Shown here: positions 1 through 9,737 of the stretch, one piece after another
How the letters are laid out: every line of letters starts with the position of its first letter
How positions within the stretch are numbered: position 1 is the stretch's first letter
NCBI GenBank assembly: GCA_001792895.1
Contig: MARA01000036.1
Span: 248,001-312,000 of the forward strand
Length of the DNA stretch: 64,000 bases
Source: Lentinus brumalis
Taxonomy: Eukaryota; Basidiomycota; Agaricomycetes; Polyporales; Polyporaceae
Direction of reading: 5' to 3'
The notes under the pieces: generated by a model
What the model was told of the DNA's origin: nothing
Seen by the model: the letters and a program-made list of their open reading frames with translations, nothing else
Database searches by the model: none
Translations under genes and position numbers: made by a program

Positions 1-238
1 TGTGACTTCGCGGGCGGTCGGGTACGGCCAGTTTGCGAGGTCCTCGTACTGACTCCGAGCAGCTTCAGCTGGATCTTCTTCCTCTTCGGTGCGGCTTCGC
101 CCTGCGTATGGTCAAGCATTACGTCAACACGCCGATCGCAGCACAGTCAGCCTTTGGAACTCGCTGCACGATCGAGCCCCAGAAGCCTAAGCTAAGCGTG
201 CAAGACACATGCATATGAAAGCAGAAGAAGGGGAAGAT

Positions 239-1213
239 TCACGCACTGGTACTGAAGAGCCTCTTTGGGTGGAACAGCGACAGCCACGACTTTGGCCGAT
301 CTCGCTGGCTGCCGCCGCCGGCCCCGTTCACATTCCTCCTCCTGTTGGCACTCCTTCGCAGGTCTCCTGCTCGTTCTGGTACTGGCTCGGGTACTGGCTC
401 CTGACCTCGACCTCCAGCGTGAAGCTCTCTTTGCACTTGACTTTCGTGGACGCTTCGCCATACTTGTCGAGCTTCTGGTGCCTGCTCGCGTGGCCCGCCG
501 GTGCTAGTGGTGTGAAGCAGATGTCTTGCGCTTCCTGACGCCGACCCGTTCACCATGCCCATCGCGCTCCCGTTCACCATACCCATCGCGCTGCCGTTCA
601 CCATCCTCATCGGACTCCCGTTCGCCATCCCGTTGTGTCTCCCGTTCACCATGCTCATCGCCGTCCCGTTCGCCATCCCGTTCGCCATTCCGTTTGCAGC
701 TCCATTCGCCATCCCCAACGCGGACCCGTTGTCCATACTCATTTCTGTCCTCGTCCCCGCCCCTGTCACTGTGGCAGCCCGTGGACGTGTACGCGCATAG
801 GAGGACAGCTCATCTCCGGAAAAGGCGCCAGAGGGCTGCGAATACGACTGCGACTGCCTGTGCAGCGCACGTCCGCCTTCTGCCCGCCTTGCGCGAGCCG
901 TGGGCGGCATCGCCGGGCGCTGTGGATGCGCATGTGTCTGTGTGGCAGCCATGTACGTCTGCGGCTGCAGAACCGCGTACCGCTCGCCCGATGGCGGGAG
1001 CGGGAACAGGTCGCGCATCTCTGGGGACGGGACCCAGGAGCGCCGGAAGTCGACCGCGTGCTGCATGTTCGCCGCATTCGGCGGGCGCTGCCACTCGTCT
1101 GCGTCGTATTGCATGTGCGCCCCGGGTACTGGCAGAGACCTGCCAGTGCCGGAGGTGGCAGCTGCAGCGGCTGACGTATGATATTGGTAGCTCTGAGCTT
1201 GTGCTGGCGGCAT
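239..1213 (-). CDS. Unknown protein with Met/Ala-rich Asn-Gly repeats
   Basis: Reading frame of 324 residues starting at the ATG at 1213; the frame is open further upstream but only from non-ATG codons. The first half is rich in Gln, Pro, Arg and Ala. The middle, about residues 160-225, is a run of short degenerate repeats of the type MANG, GMVNGS and AMGMVNGS. The tail is basic and ends in a small hydrophobic/basic motif (WLSLFHPKRLF). No known domain is recognised and no signal peptide is visible. The repeats look disordered, so a scaffold or regulatory role is possible, but this is a guess. The LINE insertion lies about 530 bp upstream of the start and may have separated the gene from distal promoter elements. 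Introns are not obvious; the true 5' end could include another exon. Confidence 0.5.
   Translation of the reverse strand: MPPAQAQSYQYHTSAAAAATSGTGRSLPVPGAHMQYDADEWQRPPNAANMQHAVDFRRSWVPSPEMRDLFPLPPSGERYAVLQPQTYMAATQTHAHPQRPAMPPTARARRAEGGRALHRQSQSYSQPSGAFSGDELSSYARTRPRAATVTGAGTRTEMSMDNGSALGMANGAANGMANGMANGTAMSMVNGRHNGMANGSPMRMVNGSAMGMVNGSAMGMVNGSASGSARHLLHTTSTGGPREQAPEARQVWRSVHESQVQRELHAGGRGQEPVPEPVPERAGDLRRSANRRRNVNGAGGGSQRDRPKSWLSLFHPKRLFSTSA
545..725. repeat. Coding minisatellite (Asn-Gly repeats)
   Basis: Imperfect tandem repeats of 12, 18 and 24 bp built from units such as cccgttcaccat and cccgttcgccatc on the + strand. Read on the minus strand they give alternating Met-Val/Ala-Asn-Gly. 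All length changes seen are multiples of three, so the frame of the surrounding gene stays open. Confidence 0.75.
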
Positions 1214-1743
1214 GGCGTGTTTTTTTTTACGTCCTCGCTTGGTGTTCGCGAGTCCGGGTGTGATGTGATTTGTGCAGGATCGAGTAGGGAGAGGTGCTGT
1301 ATAGGACTCGGGAGGATCGACTGGGTTCTGAATCTGGTATGCTGGGACGCCGGGATCTGGCAATGTCGGACAATGCGGCGTGGATGCGCGGCCTGAGAAC
1401 CCGAGGTGGTTGGGACGAGGTACGTGTGAGAGCACTGGTAGGGCGGAGGACCGTACGCTGCGAGCACTCGCGTCGGAGCAGTGGGTCGTCGGGGGGCGAA
1501 GGAGAGACGCAAGAGAGACGAGTGAACCCCCAGAGGCTGCACAACGCGGTGCAGGGCTTGTGCACAGCCGGGCTGGCCAGAGTAGAGATGTCCTAGGGCC
1601 CGCAGGAGGAAAGTCTGCACTATCGGCTATATCAGCCACGCGCCCTGCCTTGCGCGAGTGCAGGGCGAGGCGGGTGGGAATTCCCGGGCGAACTCCTTCT
1701 CGCGTAGCCGCGCTTGTTCCCGGTTTGGGTGTCCTTGAGTCTC
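1214..1743. other. Upstream region of the first gene, left flank of the LINE
   Basis: No supported gene. It contains a 9-10 nt T run near 1220-1230, just upstream of the ATG at 1213 as read on the minus strand, and ends at the 17-bp duplicated target site. Confidence 0.5.
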
Positions 1744-1760
1744 GGGAGTGATTGGCTTGT
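1744..1760. repeat. LINE target-site duplication, left copy
   Basis: The 17-mer GGGAGTGATTGGCTTGT stands directly against the T run that is the LINE poly(A) tail. The same 17 bases recur at 17099-17115. The last T may belong to the tail. Confidence 0.9.
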
Positions 1761-1778
1761 TTTTTTTTTTTTTTTTTT
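1760..1778 (-). other. LINE poly(A) tail
   Basis: A run of 19 T on the + strand is a poly(A) tail on the minus strand. It lies about 130 bp downstream of the ORF2 stop, between the target-site duplication and the LINE 3' UTR. Confidence 0.9.
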
Positions 1779-1909
1779 GTGGTGCTAACCCTACACCAAG
1801 GCTCTCGCCCCGTGTTGGGCTACGCAGGTTGTGAAGTACTATCTCCAGACACCACACCGGGGTAATGCATTACGCACACCTTTATCGGTAGTGTGGGGCT
1901 CCCCAGGGC

Positions 1910-4900
1910 TTATCCAACGCCATGTACGCGCGATTCGCCCGGTATACCCACTAAAACCCCCGGTTTTCCAATCCAGTCCTCAGGGAGAGCTTCTCGGTTC
2001 AGGATAAGTGCGTCCCACGTCCCGATAACGGTTTCTCTACTCAGGGCCTTTTTCTGCAGTCTGCTTGCAGTCAGGCCTTGGTCGATCCGTAGTCGCCTAT
2101 TGAGCGCCGCCATGAATTTCGCTGTTACTTCCTCCTCGCTAGGCCAATGTTCCGGGTCCCCATCGTGTTGTATGACGCGCTCACAACGCAGTTTCCACAC
2201 GAAGTGCGCCGCTTCAGTCATCAATATCCTGGTCAGCCGTTGCTTTGACCGGGCACAGTCCTCCTGTAAGCCCGATAGCGTCAGTGCTGGTGCTCCTAGT
2301 ATCACCCCGAAACTCTTCCTGAATGCCGGGACTCCAGCTCTGCGGAGCATGCCGTCCACACACCGCCACACCGTCCTCTGGCCCGGGGCTTCACACTCAG
2401 TGAGGATGTGCTCCAGTGTCTCCGTGCAGTTACAGACTGCACACGTCGCGCGGACCTCGTAGCCTGGGATGTGCAGCCAGAACCTTCCCACTCGTAGCGC
2501 ATTATGGTACGTTTTCCACCAGAAGTCCCGCATGCGCCTTGGCACTGACTTGTCCCTGATGCCCTTCCAGAGGGCCGCTTTAGATGGGTTCGTCTTCGTC
2601 TCATGCCGCAGCGCAGCGCAGATCTGGTCCATCATGGTGGTGGTCGCAGGGCGTTCCTCCTTGTCATTCTGGGTCATTATTCCCCTGTACGCAAGTCTCT
2701 GTGTCAGCCCCCGCAGGCTAGCTCCCCTGCGGAGGTACTCACGGTTCGCAGGCGGCAGCGGTATCACTCTCTGCGCTGTCGTGCCCGCCTTGGCGAGTGC
2801 GTCCGCCTCCTCGTTCCCGGCTGTTCCAGCATGGCCCTTTACCCAGCGGAGTGTTGTCGGCGCTGACCGACTCCGAAGCCGTGCGACGACGTCCTGCAGC
2901 GCTTCCGCGTTGGCTACTCCCAGCCATCCTCGACGCTCCCAGTCTGGGAGATGTTTGGTGAGTCCGTCTATTACGTACTTTGAGTCCGATACCACGTGGA
3001 GCGGCGCGAAGGGTGCGACCTTCGTTGCCGCTGCCGCTACTGCATGGATTTCCGCTACCTGGTTGGACTGGACAATTCCAGGCACGCGTAGTGCCAGGTT
3101 CCTCGGATCGTCATGGCCAAACCATACTCCGCTTCCCGCTATCGCGTCTCCCGTCCCGTTCGCTTCACAGGAGCCATCTGTGTAGACCTCAACCTCCTCT
3201 CCGCGCAGCTCGAAAGGCCGTGGAGGTCTTCTCGTGGGTACGACCCGGTCTGTATTCTCCTTACTCACGAACATCCTGAACACGTCCGCCAGGTCGTTAT
3301 CGTCCGATACAGAGGGGTCAAACAGTATCCTCCCTTCCTCCTCCCGCGCCACAACGTTGGATCTCTTACGGCGCGTGGTGAGCGTCAGGCCATCATGGGC
3401 TTCTGCGGCTCGCTCGTCCCATACCGGCGTCAGCTTCCTGAGGAGTTTCTCTGCGGCCATCGCACATCTATGGGGGTTGTCACAGGCTCTGAGTCTGCGG
3501 TCGTTGTCACAGTGCGTGCACTTGCAGTTCTGGTTCGGCCTGTGCGTCCCCGCTGTCAGAGCGCCGTCTCTCGGCAGTCGTTCAGCGACTCCGACCGCGT
3601 CCAGTACAGTTTTTACTGCATGGTTCATTCGCAGACAGCGGGTGGCTTTTGTGTTCGCCGTATTGCGCCCTTCCGTCCTTCCCAGGTGATACCATATGGG
3701 CATTTGCCTTTTCAGCGCTTTCGCAGGGTTCGGTACATCCACTCTGATGCCATATCTCCCCGCTGTGCGTATCATGCGCCTGAGATCGTCGGGGAGTGCT
3801 CCTGCTTTCCTCATGCTGACTTTCCATGTTTGCAGGAAGACGTTCGTCTTAGCTTCCTCTTCTACAGACCTCGAAGAGGCGGCCACTGCTCTTCCAATGA
3901 GGGCATCTGCCACGAACGCCCATGTTGGCCGTGTCGGCGAGAGGTTCAAGTACTCGCGAAGCCATACTATGTCAATAGCCTCGTTTCGGGCCTTCACGTC
4001 GAGTAAGTTCAGTCCCCCTCCTTGGATGCTCTTCGTGATTGTGTCGTATGCAATCCTTGGGTGCGCGTCCCCGTTCCAGAGAAACTTCTTCACCATACCC
4101 TCAAGCTTTGCCTCAACGTCTTCCGGCATTGTTTGGGCCCGTGCCAGGAACTGTGTCCTGCCCCCGACTTCCATTCCAACGGCTAGTTTCCTGCCGTACA
4201 TCGTCGGGCGCCGCTAATCCCATTTCTTGAGTCTCTTCTCCACTGTTTCCAGCACTGCCGCCCACGGGGCTGCAATGTCCGCCTTGTTGCCAATCCAGGC
4301 GCCCAGGGAGCGTATCGAGCTACCATCCGCAACCACCTTCGCCTCTCTCGGGAGCGTCGTCGAGACCTTCGCTGTTGAGGTCCTCGCGGCAACCGCAGCG
4401 CGATACTCACTGGTTCCGATAGGGATATATTCCGTCTTCCCGTCGTTGAACTTAGCACGCGACGCTGCGCACCACTTGCGCAGTATGGCGAAGAGGGCGT
4501 CACAGTCGTCTTCCTCACTAAGGTAAGTCGTTGTGTCATCTGCAAAGAGCTTCGCTATTAAGCGGCCAGTGGTTCCCGGTATAGAGAGGCCTCGCAGCGT
4601 GGACGCCCGCAACATGGACGCCAACGGTTCTATGGCGAGGTTGAACAGCAGGCACGAGAGAGGATCGCCCTGCCGTACCCCACGCACTATCCTGAACCAC
4701 TCACTCAGCACTCCGTTGACTACTACAGTGCTATTTGCGGCCGCATACAGGTTTCGCACCACGTTGATGAAGTGGGCGGGGAAGTTGAAGCTCTCCAGTG
4801 TCTGCCACAGGTACGCATGATCGATCCTGTCGTATGCTTTCTCCTGATCAAGGGCTACAATCATACCATTGATCTCCTCAGCTTCGGCGTAGTCAATGAT

Positions 4901-5489
4901 AAGCTTGTTCAGCTTGATGTGGTCGAAGATTTGGCGACCCGGTACAAATCCCGCCTGGTCCGGGTGGATGAGTTTTCCCGCAACGTCCGCCACTCGCATT
5001 GCCAGCACCCTTGACATCACCTTGTAGTCTGTGTTAAGGAGCGTAATTGGTCTGTAGTTCACTATATCCCGGGTATCCTTTTTGAGTTTGTATATCGGGC
5101 AGATCCACCCGTCAGCAAATCCCGTGTTGCTTGCCACACCAAACTCCTCAATGTCATTGTAGACTCGTTGAAGTGCTCGTACGACGTCGAAGGCTGGCCT
5201 CCTTTTGGCAGAGTCCGCCTTGTACCGGGTCAGGAGTCCCTTCCATATCTCGGTGGGGATCCCATCGACGCCCGGTGCTTTCCCGTTAGCTGACTCCCTT
5301 ATCGCCCGTTCAATTTCACTCTGCTTGATCCTCTTGGCCATATCACCTTTCTCCGCCGTGCTGAGGCGGGTCGTGAGGTGACTCAGGACTTCCGTCGCAG
5401 TCACGCGCTGCCCCTCGCGGCAGACGTCTGGGTCACCTTGCAGGCCGTCGTAGTGGAGCTTCGCTTCCTTGGCCATTGCGTCTGAGCGC
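1910..5489 (-). pseudogene. LINE ORF2, 3' half: reverse transcriptase, RNase H, zinc finger
   Basis: Reverse transcriptase core with motif A (VALDQEKAYDRID), motif B (RGVRQGDPLSCLLF) and catalytic motif C (LFADD), followed by a thumb region. RNase H comes about 340 codons after the ATG at 4201: DGS, an Asp-Ser-Lys motif (VSDSKYVIDG) and the final GNEEADALA motif carry the acidic residues. A C-terminal C-x2-C...H-x4-C finger (CAVC...HILTEC) ends the protein. The frame is broken by a single in-frame TAG at 4214-4216, between the RT thumb and its continuation; both sides are in the same frame, so one substitution is enough to explain it. The 5' end is cut by the LTR insertion at 5490, beyond which the frame continues at 9734. 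Confidence 0.9.
5486..5489. repeat. LTR element target-site duplication, left copy
   Basis: GCGC immediately before the TG of the left LTR; the same four bases follow the CA of the right LTR. The preceding A could make it five bases if the LTR ended in TC. Confidence 0.75.
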
Positions 5490-6075
5490 TGATGAGCTCG
5501 GAGCTCGTCTGAGCTCGTATACCTTTCCTTTCATTTTCGCCTTTCGGACTTATTAGTTACTTAGTGTTTACTGTACATAGCTCAGTTTTCGGCAGTTTCC
5601 GGTTGTAGTTAGTTGGCCTGTACCGTCGTTAGGCAACTGAGACTCGGACCACCACCACAGTCCACTTCTCACATCTGCGACCTGCGACCGAGACCCGAGA
5701 CCCGCGACTCAGAGGCCATCGACCAAGAAGCACGACCGTACAGAAGCCCGCTGCCATACCACCATATCCGAAGCTGCACCGAAGACGCAGTTTCGATCTG
5801 TTCGTCCCCGCTTTCGGTACACTCCTTCGTCGTGCTCCGTGCTACAACTGCCCCGAGTTCCGAGCGATTCGGGTTAGCCGACTGCGAGTTATATCCAGTA
5901 CGATACACCGTTCATCCCGACTGTCATCACGTTCGTCCGACTCGCACCCCAAGCTTTTTATTTATTCTTCTTCAGCCCTCGCTGAGTGTTTCAGGTAGGA
6001 GGACGAGGCCCCGCACCGACCGCGTACGATTCAGTCTTCCGCCCATCCGCGGAGAGATCTACGTCGGACGTATCA
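5490..6075 (+). repeat. Left LTR (586 bp)
   Basis: Starts TGATGAGCTCGG and ends CGTATCA. It has GAGCTC hexamers repeated at the 5' edge and a TTTTTATTTATT stretch near 5955, a possible TATA-like promoter element. I found no difference from the right LTR when reading both. Confidence 0.95.
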
Positions 6076-6077
6076 TT

Positions 6078-6094
6078 TGGAGCCCACCGCGAGG
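6078..6094 (+). other. Candidate primer binding site
   Basis: TGGAGCCCACCGCGAGG begins two bases after the LTR end. It starts with TGG, the complement of a tRNA CCA terminus. The tRNA species was not identified. Confidence 0.55.
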
Positions 6095-7984
6095 GTCTTC
6101 GTACCTTCTCATCCTGCTCTCGGCCTCGGCTACCCCCTTTTTCTTTCTTCTTCACTACTACAGCTTCCTGTTTCCGTTCTATCTACCAGCGATCTGCGTG
6201 ACTTACTGTTTATTGCATTTATTTCACTCTCTTTTGCTCTTCTGTGTCCCCTTCTCCTGCTCCTCCCATCACCCTCAACCTTCGACGCCTCGTCGTCACT
6301 CCAAATCTCCCTCGATTTGCGTCAAACTTGGCACACCGCACGCGAGGGCCACCCTCAAAATTGCTGCCAAATTTCAGCCCGATCCGCGGCGGGTTCCCGG
6401 AGCTATTGCGCCGTCTCTCAGATTCACCTCTCTCTCCTCCCTCGATCGCTCAACGCTTCGTCTCTCCTCTCTCCCTCGTCCGATTCGCGCCAAATCCGGT
6501 ACACACGCTCCGACGTCTATTCCGGACGAGCGTTCGCAGTTACAAGACAATCCGCCGCGTCGTTAGCCCGAGGTCGACCAATCAAGACCGCGTTCCGCGC
6601 ATTTTGCTTCCTCCAACTGTGCGCGCCACCGAAGAAGCAGATCCGCGCCGCTTGCCACGCGATTGGAGGAGCATATCGGAAGGCCGTTTAGGACGGGAAT
6701 CTCCCATTTGCGAAGGGATTAGACCGGTTGTACGGCAGTTATCGCGTCGTCGAGCGCTGCTACTATCAGGTTCGTACTCACCCAGAGTTCGAGTTATACC
6801 CCCTCCGTTCCTCCTCCCTCTGCCGCCAAAATTCGGGCATCGTCTTGCATCATCCGTTCCTGCCGCCGTGTTAAGTTGCGAGAGCTAGCGACTTCCCGTT
6901 GTCAAGCTATCGCGCACCCATTCTCGAGGCTTCTATCTCAGCGACCTGCCACCTTCATTCCTCCATCCCCTGCGCGTTTCGCATCGGACCGCCGTCAGAA
7001 TTGTAATACACGGCCTCCATCTCACTCGTAACCCGTGTGCTCCGTGGTGAAGGAATCGGACCGCCGGTCCCAGACCTACGGCAGCATCGTCCTCGAGCCT
7101 CGCAAGCGCCCGCGCTCCGCAACTACACCGCCCACTCCTCCTCTGTCTCTCACTCGCTTGCCGCGCAACGCGGAGTGCAGTTATATCCATACCCCGCCTA
7201 CCGCTGTGTCAAATCGCAACACGATCCGCCCGCCCGTTCGAGTAATACGCAGTCACCGGTCTTCCAACGCCGCTCGACCAGCTATCTCGAGTCCATAGCC
7301 CCCCATACCTCTAGATCACGTCGGTCTCACAAAAAACGTAGAGCACATACGCGCCCGTGCCCTCTCTACCCGCGTACGAGTTTGCGACAGCTCGCGGACT
7401 TTTGCTGTTGCTGCACGGCGCGATCTCTCTCGCCCTACCCATCCTCCTACCCCTCCTTGCTACACACCTCCCCCAGGCCGCAATCCTCCGCCTCCTCGCA
7501 TCACACTCGACATCGCACCGCGCCCATACGTTACGCAGACGCGTGCCCGTTTGCGAAGCCCCACGACTCCTCGTTTCAGAGCTATACCGCCGTCATCCTC
7601 GAGCTCCTCCTCCTACATCCCCGTTCTGCATCCATCCTCCAGACTGCGTACCTGGCACATTCCGCTCGCAATTTAAGGCAGCCTCTCTGGACACCTGTCG
7701 CACACAGCACACCGAATCCCACGTCTCCCTGTCTCCTTGTCCCGGAGCTAGCACGGTGTCGACGAAATCCGGGCGCTTACCGCAAGCCATCCAGCGCGAT
7801 CGCTCGCGCATCTTCTCTCGCACCTCGGCCTGCCCCGACTTTCGGCGTACAACACGCTCTGTCCCACGTCTATCTGCACACCAGCTCGCAAGTCGTCACG
7901 CGCAGCCAGTCGCGCGCTATCTCATCGTCGACGCACCCTCCTTCCTCCTGTAATTCCAGCTCTTACCGCTTCACCTCCCTAATT
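6095..7984 (+). other. Long pyrimidine-rich leader of the LTR element
   Basis: About 1.9 kb between the primer binding site and the first Gag ATG. It is strongly C/T-rich. Long open stretches exist (one runs from 7037 into Gag), but they lack an ATG and read as Ser/Pro/Arg-rich low-complexity sequence, so they are probably not translated. Confidence 0.5.
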
Positions 7985-9136
7985 ATGCAGACCCCTCCGC
8001 GACCCCGTTCTCCATCTGTGCATCCCCAATCAGGTCTTTCAGCCCCCTCGCCGCTTGCTCGGCCTGCTCCAACCCCGATGCCATATCGCGGCTCGCGCAA
8101 GGCACCGACAGTGGACCCAGGAGACCCGCTCTCGGTAGTGCGCTTCTTCGACGATCTCGACCGGGCCTTCCGACGCGCGCAGGTAGAAGACAACGTGGAG
8201 CGCATCGACTACGTCCTCTCCTATGTCCCGAACATCATTTGGAGGCAGTGGCGAGCTCTTGCGTCGCTCCCAGAGTCCTCGACGTACGACAGCTTCAAGA
8301 AGCTCATCCTCGAACTGTATCCGGAGGCCGACGCACAGCCGTTCATTTCATTCGAGCGTTACGAGCAGCTCGTTGCTGATGGAGCTCAGCGGCAGTTCAC
8401 GTCGCTCGAGTCATACTCGACCTTCTACCGTGACTACTACCCCCTCACTGCTTCGCTGCTTGCACGTGCAGACCTCACCGTACGCGTGGCCTCCAGCAAC
8501 CTCCTCTCGATGCTCAATCCAGAGGTCCTTGCGGCCGTCATGTACAGGCTCCACTCTCGGTACCTCGATCATCATCGACTCGACCCTTGGCCTCTAGCCG
8601 ATGTCAACTCGGCCATAGTATGGGTACTCTCGAGGCATCATCCGTTGGGGCCCTTTGCTGTACCGTCACCCACACCTCTCGCTGCTCCTTCACTATCCCT
8701 CGGTACCCCGGCCACTCCGTCACCGCTCGTCATGGTACAATCCCCGTTACTGCCTCCACCAGCCCAAACGATCATCTGTCGAACTCCAGCGCCTTCACCG
8801 TCACCTGTCCAGTCCATCACTGCTCATCACTGTCCAGCTCCAGCTCGAGTCCCTACCCCGCCAGCATCGTCACACCCTCATCCAGTCACAGTTTTCACGG
8901 CCCCTTCCCCTGACGTCGCCCATGCATCTGGCTGTCACTACTGTGGCAAGTCAGGCTGCTGGATCCGTGACTGCCCCGAGGCTCGCCTGGATGTGGCCGC
9001 AGGGCTTTGTCGACGTCGTCACGATGGTCGACTGGTACTAGGAGATGGTCGGTTCGTCCCTCGTTCTCTTCCAGGTTCATGTATGCGGGATCGGGTCCGT
9101 GCATCGAGGCATGAACCCAGGAGGGTTCAGATTTAA
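7985..9136 (+). CDS. Retrotransposon Gag protein
   Basis: A 383-residue protein from the ATG at 7985; the frame is open further upstream but has no earlier ATG. It has a Pro-rich N terminus, then a helical capsid-like core at about residues 40-215 (for example VRFFDDLDRAF, WRQWRAL, YSTFYRDYYPL) resembling Ty3-type Gag, then a long Pro/Ser/Thr-rich linker. Near residue 320 there is a zinc knuckle, C-x2-C-x4-C-x4-C, in which the usual His is Cys (CHYCGKSGCWIRDC). A basic tail follows. The TAA stop lies just before the polypurine tract, so there is no room for Pol. The product would package element RNA into particles supplied with enzymes in trans. Confidence 0.85.
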   Translation: MQTPPRPRSPSVHPQSGLSAPSPLARPAPTPMPYRGSRKAPTVDPGDPLSVVRFFDDLDRAFRRAQVEDNVERIDYVLSYVPNIIWRQWRALASLPESSTYDSFKKLILELYPEADAQPFISFERYEQLVADGAQRQFTSLESYSTFYRDYYPLTASLLARADLTVRVASSNLLSMLNPEVLAAVMYRLHSRYLDHHRLDPWPLADVNSAIVWVLSRHHPLGPFAVPSPTPLAAPSLSLGTPATPSPLVMVQSPLLPPPAQTIICRTPAPSPSPVQSITAHHCPAPARVPTPPASSHPHPVTVFTAPSPDVAHASGCHYCGKSGCWIRDCPEARLDVAAGLCRRRHDGRLVLGDGRFVPRSLPGSCMRDRVRASRHEPRRVQI

Positions 9137-9138
9137 GT

Positions 9139-9147
9139 GGGGGGAGA
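9139..9147 (+). other. Polypurine tract
   Basis: GGGGGGAGA abuts the right LTR and would prime plus-strand DNA synthesis. Confidence 0.8.
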
Positions 9148-9733
9148 TGATGAGCTCGGAGCTCGTCTGAGCTCGTATACCTTTCCTTTCATTTTCGCCT
9201 TTCGGACTTATTAGTTACTTAGTGTTTACTGTACATAGCTCAGTTTTCGGCAGTTTCCGGTTGTAGTTAGTTGGCCTGTACCGTCGTTAGGCAACTGAGA
9301 CTCGGACCACCACCACAGTCCACTTCTCACATCTGCGACCTGCGACCGAGACCCGAGACCCGCGACTCAGAGGCCATCGACCAAGAAGCACGACCGTACA
9401 GAAGCCCGCTGCCATACCACCATATCCGAAGCTGCACCGAAGACGCAGTTTCGATCTGTTCGTCCCCGCTTTCGGTACACTCCTTCGTCGTGCTCCGTGC
9501 TACAACTGCCCCGAGTTCCGAGCGATTCGGGTTAGCCGACTGCGAGTTATATCCAGTACGATACACCGTTCATCCCGACTGTCATCACGTTCGTCCGACT
9601 CGCACCCCAAGCTTTTTATTTATTCTTCTTCAGCCCTCGCTGAGTGTTTCAGGTAGGAGGACGAGGCCCCGCACCGACCGCGTACGATTCAGTCTTCCGC
9701 CCATCCGCGGAGAGATCTACGTCGGACGTATCA
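9148..9733 (+). repeat. Right LTR (586 bp)
   Basis: Same sequence and length as the left LTR, ending in CGTATCA and followed by GCGC. Confidence 0.95.
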
Positions 9734-9737
9734 GCGC
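9734..9737. repeat. LTR element target-site duplication, right copy
   Basis: GCGC directly after the right LTR, matching 5486-5489. Collapsing the two copies restores the ORF2 frame without any shift. Confidence 0.75.

Larger units (their letters stand above)
5490..9733 (+). mobile_element. Gag-only LTR retrotransposon (TR-GAG type), inserted in LINE ORF2
   Basis: A 4,244-bp element with two 586-bp direct LTRs, TG...CA ends, a GCGC target duplication, a primer-binding-site candidate two bases after the left LTR and a polypurine tract just before the right LTR. The internal part codes for a Gag protein with a zinc knuckle, but for no protease, reverse transcriptase, RNase H or integrase. That is the definition of a terminal-repeat-with-Gag (TR-GAG) non-autonomous element, presumably mobilised by a Ty3/Gypsy partner elsewhere in the genome. 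The LTRs read identical along their whole length, so the insertion is very recent and certainly younger than the LINE it disrupts. Confidence 0.92.

Noticed and set aside
1212..1232. Second poly(A) tail of a retroelement
   Set aside because: The T run is short and has no duplicated flank or coding sequence attached.
4201..4216. Two separate LINE ORFs, RT and RNase H
   Set aside because: The two are in the same frame, separated only by one TAG and four codons; a single broken ORF is simpler.
3113..4217. Plus-strand frames across the LINE RNase H region
   Set aside because: Antisense shadows of a clearly coding minus-strand ORF.
5613..6566. Long + strand frame starting in the left LTR
   Set aside because: It begins with TTG, is repeated exactly in the right LTR, and reads as Ser/Pro/Arg-rich low complexity; a by-product of C/T-rich LTR and leader DNA.
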